Part shown: piece after piece, positions 10,401 to 18,520 of the stretch
Layout of the letters: each line of letters starts with the position of its first letter
Numbering within the stretch: position 1 is the stretch's first letter
NCBI RefSeq assembly: GCF_011405515.1
Contig: NZ_AP022671.1
Span: forward strand, 3,286,001-3,350,000
Origin: Nitrospira sp. KM1
GTDB taxonomy: Bacteria > Nitrospirota > Nitrospiria > Nitrospirales > Nitrospiraceae
Length of the DNA stretch: 64,000 nucleotides
Direction: 5' to 3'
Program-made: the position numbers and the translations under genes
Notes under the pieces: model-generated
What the model was told of the DNA's origin: nothing
The model's database searches: none
The model's input: the letters and a program-made list of their open reading frames with translations, nothing else

Positions 10401-10631
10401 CGGGGCGCCGGTCAATTGGAGCTCGAGAGGGAAGGTCACAAAGCGTTCGACTTCAGCCGGCGAAAAACCGGAAGCTTTCGTCACCACTTGAACCAGGATG
10501 GGGGTGACGTCAGGGAAGGCGTCGATCGGCATTGTGCGGAAGGCATAGAGCCCCAGACCTGCAAACAATGCAGTGATGAAAAAAATGATGATGCGTTGAC
10601 GAAGTGACAACTCGATCAGGGCTGTAATCAT
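7473..10631 (-). CDS. Heavy-metal efflux RND transporter (CusA/CzcA family)
   Basis: A 1052-residue inner-membrane proton-driven exporter of the HME-RND class: a first span near the N-terminus (IIIFFITALFAGLG), porter domain (AFPDVTPILVQV, FPLELQLTG), a TM4 motif with charged residues (IGMIADAAIIQVENVERHL), a second large periplasmic loop and six C-terminal spans ending near PALFPWFDPP. Length matches CusA/CzcA. These pumps need a periplasmic adaptor and an outer-membrane channel, but neither gene is adjacent. The start ATG overlaps the stop of a short upstream tail (ATGA), and there is no good ribosome site, so translation may be coupled. The metal is not predictable from sequence alone; Cu/Ag or Co/Zn/Cd are the usual choices. 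Confidence 0.93.
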   Translation of the reverse strand: MITALIELSLRQRIIIFFITALFAGLGLYAFRTMPIDAFPDVTPILVQVVTKASGFSPAEVERFVTFPLELQLTGAPGLKEIRSLSKVGLSMIDVVFEDDVDIYLARQIVLERVLEAKESLPKGITTSLVPNTTGLGEVYQFFLEGPNDDTREMTEAVLTERRTLQDWVIRPLLKGLPGVVEVNSMGGFVKQYQVLINPGLLRKYDLALHEVFQAVERNNANAAGSLMEKHGEKYIVRGIGLITSVKDIENIVLKEFNGTPIRVHDVADVEIGHAVRHGAAVVDGKREVVSAMVLMLRGANAKEVVESVKHKIDEIHEKRLLPDGLRIVPFYDRIELITAALKTVYKALLEGVTFVVIILFLFLGHLRSSLAVALVLIVAPLMTFIIMKTAGLSANLMSLGGLAISIGMIADAAIIQVENVERHLNSLPTDKVRSLLQRLPIVRRAVLEVRAPSMFGELIIALTFLPLLSLAGMEGKMFSPLALTIIIALFASLLLSLTLSPVLCLVLLKGGGHEEGPLVRWGKRAYLPALHWAMRHRPILLSMVGILLLAAVLIFPFLGGEFIPILNEGALTPQVIRLPSIALDQSIEVEKTVHRTLLEFPEVTRVVSKIGRSELGNDPQEVNVSDPIVSFSPIETWTTASRKSELDDAIRRRLETIRGASFLLTQPIQQRVDEFLSGVRSEATVKIIGEDLDVLRKTAHGIQAILALTPGVKDTRVEQLFGQEYVTIEINRDLIARHAINIAEIRDIISTAIGETPATEVYEGQRRFQLIVRYAEQYRDSVEDLREILLKAPDGAIVPLSDVAKIEIRQGPSVISREGLQRRIYVGFNTFGRDIEGIVAEASKKIQDQVRLPPGYSITWGGSFQNMQHAMARLRVIVPLTIGLIFFLLYISFNSIRYAALIILNLPFAMVGGILALWITGEYLSVPASVGFINLFGVAVLNGIVLVSYIVKLREGGEPSDQAIINGCLLRFRPVLMTALVALLALIPLAFAHGIGSEVQRPLAVVVIGGLLTSTPLTLLVIPALFPWFDPPRAEADMTGLEEESLEDRPL

Positions 10632-10726
10632 CGTTCAACCGGTCGTGCAGGTTTGTACGCAATCAACTCGCGGCTCTGTTTGACGTAATCAGGAGGCTGG
10701 CCGCCTTCGTGGATCCTTGGCCGGGG
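10628..10726 (-). pseudogene. Possible 3' remnant of a gene once coupled to the RND pump
   Basis: A 32-codon open stretch without its own start ends GGQPPDYVKQSRELIAYKPA then RPVER and a TGA that overlaps the pump's ATG. Upstream, to 11001, frames are broken by stops: one neighbouring frame ends VTPAKDPRRRPAS at 10689. An overlap of this kind is typical of an adaptor gene preceding its RND pump, so a decayed adaptor is possible, but the tail is too short to identify. The rest of the gap 10632-11001 holds nothing else I can support. Confidence 0.3.
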
Positions 10727-11001
10727 TCACCGGGGTTGTTGATGCGACGATCAAGCGAAATGATGCATATACAGCACATGGCCGGTCGTTTTCAAATTGT
10801 GGAAGTATGAAATGAAAGGGGCTTAATGAGCGGTATTGGCCATATTGAGAGCAGGATGATGTGATTGCGGACTCATCGACATCCGGTGCTACATGAAGCG
10901 CAGTCTCAATCAGTTCAACGTCGGATGCATCCGTTGCCGAGTGCCAATGTGGAACATGACGTTGATGCCGGGAGGATTCTGCGCGCCGATATCCTGTGCT
11001 G

Positions 11002-11484
11002 TCAATGACCCCGAGGCGTTGACTGAGGCTTCGCCCGACTCTCACCACGAAGGACCGCCAAGTAGGCAAGCGTATCGATCAGTTCCCGATTGGTCAGGTT
11101 GGTTTCCGGAAACATCCCTGTACCCACTCGTCCCTCTCGAATCAATTTGGCTCTTTGCTCGTCGTTCTTGAGTCGAAGGCTCTTGGGTTTTCTCAAGTCC
11201 GCAGGCTGAGGGTCGAGCTGTGTGATTACCATTCCAGTATCCGATTCAAGCTGCGGCCGATTGTCGATGTTCCCGTCGGTCCCATGACAGTAGTAGCACA
11301 CGCCCTTCCCGTTAAAAATGATCCGTCCCGCTTCCGGATCTCCTTGTTTCTTTGCATGGGCTCCCGTTCCTCCAAGACTTTCCGAAACAATGGGTCCACT
11401 CACGACCAATCCCGAGGCGACAAGCAGGCACGGGAATGCACCGGCGACCCCTTTCCAGTTCCAATATCCAATCAGTCTGAGCAT
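11002..11484 (-). CDS. Exported monohaem cytochrome c
   Basis: From the ATG at 11484 the protein starts MLRLIGYWNWKG with a hydrophobic export segment (AGAFPCLLVASGLVVSG), then a class I cytochrome c fold with the haem motif CYYCH and a likely axial Met in GTGMFP about 60 residues later. The start is supported by GGAGGG eight bases upstream; a longer frame to 11676 has no good start. 160 residues. It would carry single electrons in the periplasm or at the membrane surface. No oxidase or other haem gene is adjacent, so its partner is unknown. Confidence 0.85.
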   Translation of the reverse strand: MLRLIGYWNWKGVAGAFPCLLVASGLVVSGPIVSESLGGTGAHAKKQGDPEAGRIIFNGKGVCYYCHGTDGNIDNRPQLESDTGMVITQLDPQPADLRKPKSLRLKNDEQRAKLIREGRVGTGMFPETNLTNRELIDTLAYLAVLRGESRAKPQSTPRGH

Positions 11485-11698
11485 GGCGCGTACCCTCCCT
11501 TCTTTCGTCGAGTGGATCCGAGCACCAATTCGCATTTCAAACGCTGTAGGGATGGAGTATATAGGAAACAGTAATTTCCGGCATAGGAATGTCGCCGCGA
11601 CAGGGGGATCAGATCGTGAGTTCCTTTGGTTGACTGCTCTCAGCGCCGGTGATACCGTGTCCCCCCCGGTAAGCATGCTTTAGATAAGGTTGATTCGT

Positions 11699-12595
11699 AT
11701 GCCCAGCCTGCAGTCGGTCCGACGTAAGATCGATTCAGTTAAGAAAACCCAGAAAATCACCCGGGCCATGAAGATGGTGGCAGCCGCGAAGCTCAAGCGC
11801 GTGCAGCAGCGTATTCTTGCGGCTCGTCCATACGCACTCAAAATGCGTGATACGATTCGTACCCTCAGCCGCCGTGTCAATCGCGAGTCCCACCCATTGC
11901 TCCGAAAGCGGGGAGAGAAACGCATTCTGGTCGCCGTTGTCACAAGCGATCGCGGGTTGTGCGGGGGATTCAACACCAACATTCTGCGCAATGCCACAGC
12001 GGCTCTTAAGAAATTTCAGTCAGACGGAGCAGAGGTCGAGGTCACGGTGATCGGCAAAAAAGGACGGGACTATCTCCGTCGGCGAGACTGGAAAGTGCGG
12101 CGTGAACTGGTCGATATGTTCGACAAACTCTCCTTCGAGCATGCGCTGCTGATCGAAACAGAAATCAGGGCGATCGAGGACTTCATCGCCAACCGCATCG
12201 ATGCCGTCTATGCCATCTATAATGAATTCAAGTCTGCAATGCAGCAACGCGTGGTGGTCGAGCGGCTCCTTCCCATCGATTGGAACGTCGAGGTCCCGGA
12301 TATCAACGCGCCCACTCCAGTCACGGAGTCTTTGCCAGGCGGATATCTGTACGAACCCAGTGAAGAGGAGCTACTGGACCAATTGCTCCGCCGCAATGTG
12401 CAGGTACAGGCGTATCGCATCTTGTTGGAGTCGTCCGCCGCCGAGCAAGGTGCGCGCATGACGGCCATGGAAGGGGCCACGAGGAATGCCGGCGAGCTCA
12501 TCAAAAAACTCACGGTCTATTACAACAAGACCAGACAGTCTGCCATCACGAAGGAATTGATGGATATTGTCGGCGGTGCGGAAGCATTGAAATAG
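11699..12595 (+). CDS. atpG: ATP synthase F1 gamma subunit, solitary
   Basis: Opens MPSLQSVRRKIDSVKKTQKI then TRAMKMVAAAKLKR, the hallmark N-terminal helix of the gamma shaft, contains SDRGLCGGFN and closes with GATRNAGELI and KELMDIVGGAEAL, the other hallmark helix. 298 residues, normal length. The ATG at 11699 (AAGG nine bases upstream) matches the family start; a TTG at 11690 is less likely. The gene stands alone: none of atpA, atpD, atpC, atpH, atpF, atpE or atpB is in the window, whereas gamma is normally inside the atp operon. It may be the sole copy displaced from the operon or an extra copy. Confidence 0.95.
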   Translation: MPSLQSVRRKIDSVKKTQKITRAMKMVAAAKLKRVQQRILAARPYALKMRDTIRTLSRRVNRESHPLLRKRGEKRILVAVVTSDRGLCGGFNTNILRNATAALKKFQSDGAEVEVTVIGKKGRDYLRRRDWKVRRELVDMFDKLSFEHALLIETEIRAIEDFIANRIDAVYAIYNEFKSAMQQRVVVERLLPIDWNVEVPDINAPTPVTESLPGGYLYEPSEEELLDQLLRRNVQVQAYRILLESSAAEQGARMTAMEGATRNAGELIKKLTVYYNKTRQSAITKELMDIVGGAEALK

Positions 12596-12803
12596 CTAGC
12601 TGCCCCATTTCACATCTCTCGTTTCGTCTCATCCCCAGCGAGGAATTTCGACGCTCGAATAGAGGGGATAGTCTCCATACCTGTCTATCAGGCTTGGAGG
12701 AGATGGATCGAGCGTAGGCAACATTTTCTGCTCGTTGAGGCTCCGGGTCACTCTTCGCACGCGATTGCCCAGTCAGTGGTTGATTCTGTTCGAACGAGCG
12801 CGG

Positions 12804-13619
12804 TCAGTATCCCTGAGGAATAAAGTGTCGTCCCTTCAAGGTCGCCTGATCGTCGTACTTATGCTTCTTCGATCGCTCAGGAAGCTGAAGCGCAGTTCTT
12901 TTCACCTTTTTGTAGGGAATGAGACTGAGCAGGTGATGAATACAGTTCAATCGCGCTCGCCGTTTGTCGTCTGAACGCACCACATACCAAGGCGCATGCT
13001 TCGTGTCCGTCGACTCCAGCATGAGATCCCGCGCCCGCGAATATTCATACCACTTCTCACGCGAGGGCAGATCGATGGGACTGAGTTTCCACTGGCGCAA
13101 GGGATCCTCGATACGGGCCTGAAAGCGCTTCTCCTGCTCCTTATTGCTGACTTCCAGCCAGTACTTGATGATCAGGATGCCCCCCTCGACGAGGATCTTT
13201 TCAATGGCCGGACACAGTTCGAGAAAGCGCCGGTGCTCCTCCTTGGTACAAAAGCCCATCACATACTCCACCCCGGCACGGTTGTACCAACTTCGATCGA
13301 AGATAACGATCTCGCCTGCAGCCGGGAAGTGTGCGAAGTAGCGTTGAATGTACATCTGCGTTTTTTCTCGATCCGAAGGGGCTGGCAACGCGACGACGCG
13401 AAACACGCGAGGACTGACACGCTCGGTGAGGGCGCGGATGGTGCCCCCTTTGCCGGCTCCGTCGCGCCCTTCAAACACCACGATCACCCGCAGGCCCTTG
13501 TGTTTCACCCAGGTTTGAAGGTGGCAAAGTTCGGCTTGAAGGCGACGCAACTCCTTTTCATACGCCTTCCGCTTCAATTTCGGTTGATCGTCGGCCTGCG
13601 TTTCCTCGGCATGTTTCAT
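12804..13619 (-). CDS. ppk2: Polyphosphate kinase 2
   Basis: PPK2-type P-loop kinase of 271 residues: Walker A EGRDGAGKGG, Walker B IVIFDRSWYNRAGVE, the lid region around KEQEKRFQARIEDPLRQWK, and a C-terminal basic tail (KVKRTALQLPERSKKHKYDD). It transfers phosphate between polyphosphate and nucleotides in the cytoplasm; enzymes of this shape usually make GTP or ATP from the diphosphate, though the preferred nucleotide cannot be read here. ATG at 13619 has AAGGA seven bases upstream and is preferred over TTG at 13634. Single gene, convergent with atpG. Confidence 0.93.
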   Translation of the reverse strand: MKHAEETQADDQPKLKRKAYEKELRRLQAELCHLQTWVKHKGLRVIVVFEGRDGAGKGGTIRALTERVSPRVFRVVALPAPSDREKTQMYIQRYFAHFPAAGEIVIFDRSWYNRAGVEYVMGFCTKEEHRRFLELCPAIEKILVEGGILIIKYWLEVSNKEQEKRFQARIEDPLRQWKLSPIDLPSREKWYEYSRARDLMLESTDTKHAPWYVVRSDDKRRARLNCIHHLLSLIPYKKVKRTALQLPERSKKHKYDDQATLKGRHFIPQGY

Positions 13620-13780
13620 AGCGTTGTCCTTCAACGTCAGTTTGGAAATGGATGGTACTCAGATCACGCTTGGCCGTACGCGAACAGTTGACGGCTGTCT
13701 GGCCCATTCAAACGACTCGAGCCGACAGCAGAAATGATTCGTATAGTTTCCCGGCATGATCGTTAAACCCGTAGCACTGG

Positions 13781-14143
13781 TTACTGCTTCAGCCACGTGA
13801 GAGCAGCCGTACGATCAGCGGCATTGAAGTGGCGAACTTCCGCCTTGATGAAATGTTTGGCAATTTGTGGGGCTATGGAGAGTACGGTGCTGTCGGAAAC
13901 CGCTGCGATTTTCTCAATGACTCGGTGATGGTCTCGAACGAAGCGCATATGTGAGATGAATGCGCCGAAGCTGTCCCAGCCGGGGAACGATTGTGCTTCG
14001 ATTAAGATCCCGTGCAGCTTTCCGTTCTTCTCGATATACGCGTCGACGACCCTCCCAACCGATGCAAAGTCTTCTGATTGAAGCGCTCCTTCGGGACGAA
14101 GCAGAAGGATGCCTTCGTCCCGCAAAAATTCATACGTTAGCAT
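13781..14143 (-). CDS. SpoIIAA-like (STAS-type) domain protein
   Basis: 120 residues from the ATG at 14143, which has GGAGG five bases upstream. Begins MLTYEFLRDEGILLLRPEG and shows the alternating beta-alpha pattern of the SpoIIAA-like family (PF11964): HGILIEAQSFPGWDSFGAF, then HHRVIEKIAAVSDS and KHFIKAEVRHF. Members bind membranes or nonpolar ligands, and their exact role is generally unknown. No kinase or anti-sigma partner is adjacent. A longer frame to 14257 lacks a good start. Confidence 0.8.
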   Translation of the reverse strand: MLTYEFLRDEGILLLRPEGALQSEDFASVGRVVDAYIEKNGKLHGILIEAQSFPGWDSFGAFISHMRFVRDHHRVIEKIAAVSDSTVLSIAPQIAKHFIKAEVRHFNAADRTAALTWLKQ

Positions 14144-14530
14144 GGGCTCCTCCCAATAGTGGTTCAGCGATCTCTTATCGGCTGGTCCGGCCCAAGGGCG
14201 GCATACTGTAACAAGCCGGCCATGGAGGCAGGAACTGGCAAAACTAACAGGTGTCACGAGCCCGACGTGTATGTCTGTTGGGAATCTCGGCGCCCGGCCT
14301 TCCCGACCAGTGCCGGTAAGGAGAACAGGTCCGCGAACATAGGAGGCAGGATCAAACTGTTAACGGGAGGCAAGCGTTTCTGTCTGTGGCCTGCCGCATC
14401 GATGGCTCCGCCAATTGAACGGAGAGACGCGTAGCGTCAGGGTCATTTCTTCATGGATAGTGGGCAAGAGTGAGTGTGGGAGATGGTCGGAACGCTGCAA
14501 CATCAAGGCAAGGGAAAGACCGTCTTTACA
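14144..14530. other. Gap without a supported gene
   Basis: About 390 bases between the end of the hybrid kinase and the start of the SpoIIAA-like gene. It contains the latter's ribosome site. An AGGAGG near 14340 on the plus strand is not followed by a start codon at useful distance. I see no other feature. Confidence 0.4.
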
Positions 14531-16891
14531 TCATCTCGAAACCGCTGGGATCTCGTCTCCCGTCAGTCCAGTGGTCACTATGTCGTTGATGGCCTGATAG
14601 AGTTCACCGGCTGCGGCTTCCTTGGTGAGAAGCACACGAGCGCCTGCGCGCTTCATGGCTTCCTGGTTCACTGCATCCACGTTGACGGAAAGACCGATCA
14701 CATGGATGTGGGGAAACTGCGCTTTGATTCTCGCGGTGGCCTCGATGCCGTTGCACTTCGGCATATTGATATCCATCACGACGACACGTGGCCGGAATTG
14801 TTGCACGAGCGTCAGCGCTTCATCTCCATTCCCGGCTTCACCGACGAGGTGTAACTCGGGATAGCTTTGTAACATCGCACGTAAACCTTCCCGAACCATG
14901 ACATGATCGTCGACAAGCAAGACACGGATGCGCTTATCTTGATCAGGCTGAGAAGCGTTCACAGGCGTGTCGGGAGGGGCAAATGGCGGAGTCGAGGTGG
15001 GAAGAGGAGTGTACCTCAACGGCAGGCGGAGCCTCGCGATGGTCCCCTTGCCTCGTTCCGAATCCAGGTCGAAACTCCCTCCAAGAGCCAACATGCGCTC
15101 GCGAATACTGAATAGGCCAAATTTGGTCGATGATTCATCAAGTGCATTATCTGTGAACAGGGTAGCGGGCTCGAATCCTTCCCCTTTGTCCTGGACCTCG
15201 ATCTTCAACATGTCATCCTGCCATGTCATGTGTACCGATGCGTGCCCCGTCCTGGCATGTTTGTAGCTGTTGAACAACAATTCGCGAACGGATTGAAAGA
15301 GCAAGCCTGCCTGATCTTCGGGAATGATCGGTTCATGCTCCGGCACTTCAACGGTCACCTGGAAGTCATATTTCCTCATATGGTCGGCCAGCCATTTGAC
15401 GGCGAGCGCAAGCCCGTGCTCCCTCAACACGGGTGGACTCAATTCGGCCACCAGGCCGCGTGTATACTTTAACGCGTCGCTGAGCACCTGATCGCTGCTT
15501 TCGATGATGTCCAGACAAGCGGGCATTCCCGGCGTCAGGCGCTTGAGTTGCGACATCTTGATCTTGGTCAGCACGAGCAGTTGCTGGAGATGATCATGCA
15601 ATTCGGTCGCAAGCCGATTCCGTTCTCGCTGCTCGGCAAGATCCAACTCTCTTCCCAGCGCCCGCAGGCGATCTTGCGAGGCCACGAGTTCTCGAGTGCG
15701 TTCCTGAACCAATAGTTCCAGTTGACCGGCCAGTGTACGCAGTTTGTCTTCGTACAGCTTGCGGTCGGTGATGTCGGTTCCGGTGGGAACAAGAAAGATC
15801 ACCTGCCCCTGATCATCTTTGACCGGCGCGATCAACAGATCCACCATGCGTTCGGATCCGTCCGCCAGAAAATAGCGTGACTCTCGCCTGAACAACGTTC
15901 CGGCTGCAGCCAGACGGATACCCTCCCGAACCATCTCCATGAGCGCGGGTGATCGATTCCACCAGCCGCAATCCCAAAACTTCTTGCCGACGACATCCTT
16001 ACGGGTGAAGCCGCAGGCCTCTAAAGAGAGACGGTTGGCCTCGAGCAGCGTACCGTCCAATTCCATGACACCGGCGAAATAGGAGCCCTGTTCGAAAAAT
16101 GTACGGAACTTGGCGTTGGTCACGGCCATGGCTCGCTGCTGAGCCGCGGTTTCATCTTGCTTGGTGATATCCCGTGCAATTTTGGAGGCTCCGATAATCG
16201 TTCCCGAGGCATCGAGCACGGGGGAGACCGTGATCGCAACTCTCACAAGGCTTCCGTCCTTCCGCCGCCGGACCGTTTCGTAGTGTTCCCATCGTTTGCC
16301 ACGTCTGATGGTCGCCAGGATGTCTTCCTCTTCGTGCCGACGATCCGAAGGGACCAGGCGTAGAATGGACTCACCGATTATTTCGTCGGCGGTGTAGCCA
16401 AAGAGCCGTTCCGCGGCTGCATTCCAACTCGAGATCGTGCCGTCCAACGTTTTGGCGATAATCGCGTCGTCGGAGGACGTCACGATGGCCGCGAGATACG
16501 CATTGGCTCGTGCGGATTGCTGATGTCTGGTCACGTCTCGAGCGATCTTTGAAGCGCCGATGATGCTTCCATCGGTACTCACGATCGGTGACACGGTCAG
16601 GGACACATCGATGCGAGACCCGTCTTTTCTGATTCTGATCGTCTGGTAATGCTCCAGACGCTCACCGCGTCGTATCGTGCTGAGGATCCGCTCCTCCTCG
16701 TGGAGACGCTCGGCGGGGATCAGCCGAACAATGGATTGCCCGATCATTTCCTCAGCGGTGTAGCCAAAGAGCCGTTCAGCGGCTGTATTCCACGTCAGCA
16801 CGACCCCTTGCAGCGTCTTGCTGATGATGGCGTCGTCGGATGATCCAACAATAGCTGCGAGAAAGGCGGTTTCGTTGCCTGATATCGTCAC
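14531..16891 (-). CDS. Soluble hybrid histidine kinase: three PAS domains, HisKA_3, HATPase, receiver
   Basis: 786 residues. PAS1 (~5-120) and PAS2 (~130-245) are near repeats of each other (SSDDAIISKTL versus SSDDAIIAKTL, both RLFGYTA), PAS3 (~255-375) differs (FFEQGSYFAGVMELDG). Then a coiled linker, HisKA_3 with ELHDHLQQLL, HATPase (ELLFNSYKHA, DKGEGF, FGLFSIRERM) and a receiver with intact Asp (VVVMDINMPKCNG). No transmembrane span and no HTH. The start is GTG at 16891 with no clear ribosome site. It is the second of three same-plan kinases in the window. The duplicated PAS pair suggests recent internal duplication. The ligand is unknown. Confidence 0.92.
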   Translation of the reverse strand: MTISGNETAFLAAIVGSSDDAIISKTLQGVVLTWNTAAERLFGYTAEEMIGQSIVRLIPAERLHEEERILSTIRRGERLEHYQTIRIRKDGSRIDVSLTVSPIVSTDGSIIGASKIARDVTRHQQSARANAYLAAIVTSSDDAIIAKTLDGTISSWNAAAERLFGYTADEIIGESILRLVPSDRRHEEEDILATIRRGKRWEHYETVRRRKDGSLVRVAITVSPVLDASGTIIGASKIARDITKQDETAAQQRAMAVTNAKFRTFFEQGSYFAGVMELDGTLLEANRLSLEACGFTRKDVVGKKFWDCGWWNRSPALMEMVREGIRLAAAGTLFRRESRYFLADGSERMVDLLIAPVKDDQGQVIFLVPTGTDITDRKLYEDKLRTLAGQLELLVQERTRELVASQDRLRALGRELDLAEQRERNRLATELHDHLQQLLVLTKIKMSQLKRLTPGMPACLDIIESSDQVLSDALKYTRGLVAELSPPVLREHGLALAVKWLADHMRKYDFQVTVEVPEHEPIIPEDQAGLLFQSVRELLFNSYKHARTGHASVHMTWQDDMLKIEVQDKGEGFEPATLFTDNALDESSTKFGLFSIRERMLALGGSFDLDSERGKGTIARLRLPLRYTPLPTSTPPFAPPDTPVNASQPDQDKRIRVLLVDDHVMVREGLRAMLQSYPELHLVGEAGNGDEALTLVQQFRPRVVVMDINMPKCNGIEATARIKAQFPHIHVIGLSVNVDAVNQEAMKRAGARVLLTKEAAAGELYQAINDIVTTGLTGDEIPAVSR

Positions 16892-17181
16892 GGTGTGAAT
16901 GGTCTTGTCGGCCTATGGTGAGTGAATGTATCCGTACCTATGGCGTGACGCTTTGATTAGGGTACAGTGATTCCAGCCCTTGAACAACCTTCACAAGGTG
17001 GGCATATGGCTTGTCCCGACGTGATGGGTGATCTTCTCTTTGGCGCCATGTGGATCAGGCAACGGATCTCTCCCTCGCGGCTGGGGAAATTGTATAACGT
17101 GCCTTCTCGTTCTACAGTATGGACAGCGTCATACGTGAGCCGATCGCACTTCGCCGTATTTGCCAGGGAAGGGGACATCGT

Positions 17182-17331
17182 ATGCCCAGTGAGACATGTG
17201 CGCACGCATCATGTTCCTGCAAAGTGGAGGGCAGTCCTTTTTGTAGCGACGAATGTCAAAACGCAGCAAAAGTCGGCGGGCCATGTCCCTGTGGACATCC
17301 TGGATGCAAAGTGGACGGTAGCAAAAAATAA
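17182..17331 (+). CDS. Bacterial metallothionein (SmtA/BmtA type)
   Basis: 49 residues, starting MPSETCAHASCSCKVEG. Eight Cys in the arrangement CAHxxCxC, FCSxxC and CPCGHxxC, which matches bacterial zinc/cadmium metallothioneins; the two His (CAH and CGH) are also typical ligands. Start ATG at 17182 has AGGGAAGGGG seven bases upstream. It would bind Zn, Cd or Cu in the cytoplasm. Eight Cys is one fewer than the nine of cyanobacterial SmtA. No SmtB-like regulator is adjacent. Together with the RND pump it points to metal exposure. Confidence 0.9.
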   Translation: MPSETCAHASCSCKVEGSPFCSDECQNAAKVGGPCPCGHPGCKVDGSKK

Positions 17332-17442
17332 TCGGTTCGTTACCTCGAAACCTGGTTCGACCTACTGACTCTCGACCTGCCCTGAATGAGACGGCCCGTT
17401 TTGGTGTTTATCCTGAGGCCGTGACCAACTGTTGCGTGACCG

Positions 17443-17766
17443 TTAGTCCTGCGTCGTAAAGGCAGGGAGCCGGGCGGGCGCATATCCTTGCCGGCTTTCC
17501 TCGTCGATTTGTTTGAGTGCGTTGAGTTGAAACGTGAGTTCTTCAATCTGCCGGTCTCGCTCTTTCAACTGACGCTGCAAGCCACGTATCTGGTCCATTT
17601 GCGAGGGAAGGACTTTGCAGGCCGATTTCGGGGGCTCTGGCCTCTGTTGCTCGGGTGCCGGACGTGCGACCGGTTCCTGCGGGACATTTTGCGTAGACGG
17701 GACCGTCTGACATCCGGCCATAATTGTAAAAAGGAGGATCGTCCTGATGCGCATTGTGTCTCTCAT
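17443..17766 (-). CDS. Small lipoprotein with coiled coil
   Basis: The N-terminus MRIRTILLFTIMAGC contains a lipobox (IMAGC), so the Cys should be lipidated after export. A Pro-rich spacer follows (VPQEPVARPAPEQQRPEPP) and then a heptad-like helix (QMDQIRGLQRQLKERDRQIE onward). About 100 residues. Start at 17766 or 17754; neither site is strong, and the second gives a tighter signal peptide. Probably anchored in the inner or outer membrane; a spacer or scaffold role is a guess from shape. Confidence 0.72.
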   Translation of the reverse strand: MRDTMRIRTILLFTIMAGCQTVPSTQNVPQEPVARPAPEQQRPEPPKSACKVLPSQMDQIRGLQRQLKERDRQIEELTFQLNALKQIDEESRQGYAPARLPAFTTQD

Positions 17767-17866
17767 TAGGTCACCCAGCCTTTCCTACACTGTAGGCGTA
17801 GTTCCTTTCGGTCTCTTCGATTGAGACCTTGAGTGCTATAGTTCTACTGTAACCAGCGGAGGGAAA

Positions 17867-18244
17867 ATGGCAAAGCGGATTCGTCCCAGGGTAGGTGTCC
17901 ATCGGCAGGTGAGCTATCGATATGCCAAAGGAGAAGGCAAGGGCGTCTTGGCGGACCTCTCCGCCGGCGGCTGTCGAATCCGCGGGCTGATCAAGTTCGC
18001 TCCTGGCATGCGCGTGCGTCTCCAATTGTGGCTCCCGGATCAGGCCGAACCGATGTCGATCGAGCAAGCCACCGTTCCATGGATTCGAGGTGAATACTTT
18101 GGCGTCAGCTTTCCGGTTCTGCATGAGAATCAGAGGAGTCGGTTGGCCAACCTGGTAAAACTCTTACATGCCGCTCAGGAAGATGAGGTCGCGGCAATCC
18201 CTGCCTCAGTATTTGGAACGGCTCGAACACGGTCATCACCGTGA
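17867..18244 (+). CDS. PilZ-domain protein
   Basis: 125 residues made almost entirely of a PilZ domain: the N-terminal arginine cluster KRIRPRVGVHRQVSY (RxxxR-like) and the DLSAGGCRIRG motif, followed by the barrel strands RVRLQLWLP and YFGVSF. These motifs bind cyclic di-GMP in the family. It is a stand-alone single-domain receptor that probably acts by contacting another protein. The ATG has GGAGGG immediately upstream. No diguanylate cyclase lies in the window. Confidence 0.88.
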   Translation: MAKRIRPRVGVHRQVSYRYAKGEGKGVLADLSAGGCRIRGLIKFAPGMRVRLQLWLPDQAEPMSIEQATVPWIRGEYFGVSFPVLHENQRSRLANLVKLLHAAQEDEVAAIPASVFGTARTRSSP

Positions 18245-18520
18245 GCGGAGATTGCCGTGCCCGGTTGAGATCCACGGCATCCCAGTCCAGACTTCAATCC
18301 GTCAGCTCGTAGAATGAGTTCGTCTGCTTTGTTCGGCCTCACGATCGTTCGTACTATCCGATGCATTGGGGACGGTTATAGGTGCTCAGCAGATGAGTGC
18401 AAGCAAGCCATTGGCAGGGATGGCACCGGCATGACTAAGGCCGGATGGCCTGAGGAGTTTGCCGAGGCTCAATGAAAGGATGAACCGGTTCCGCAAACAG
18501 GAGGCGGGACATAGAGAGAG

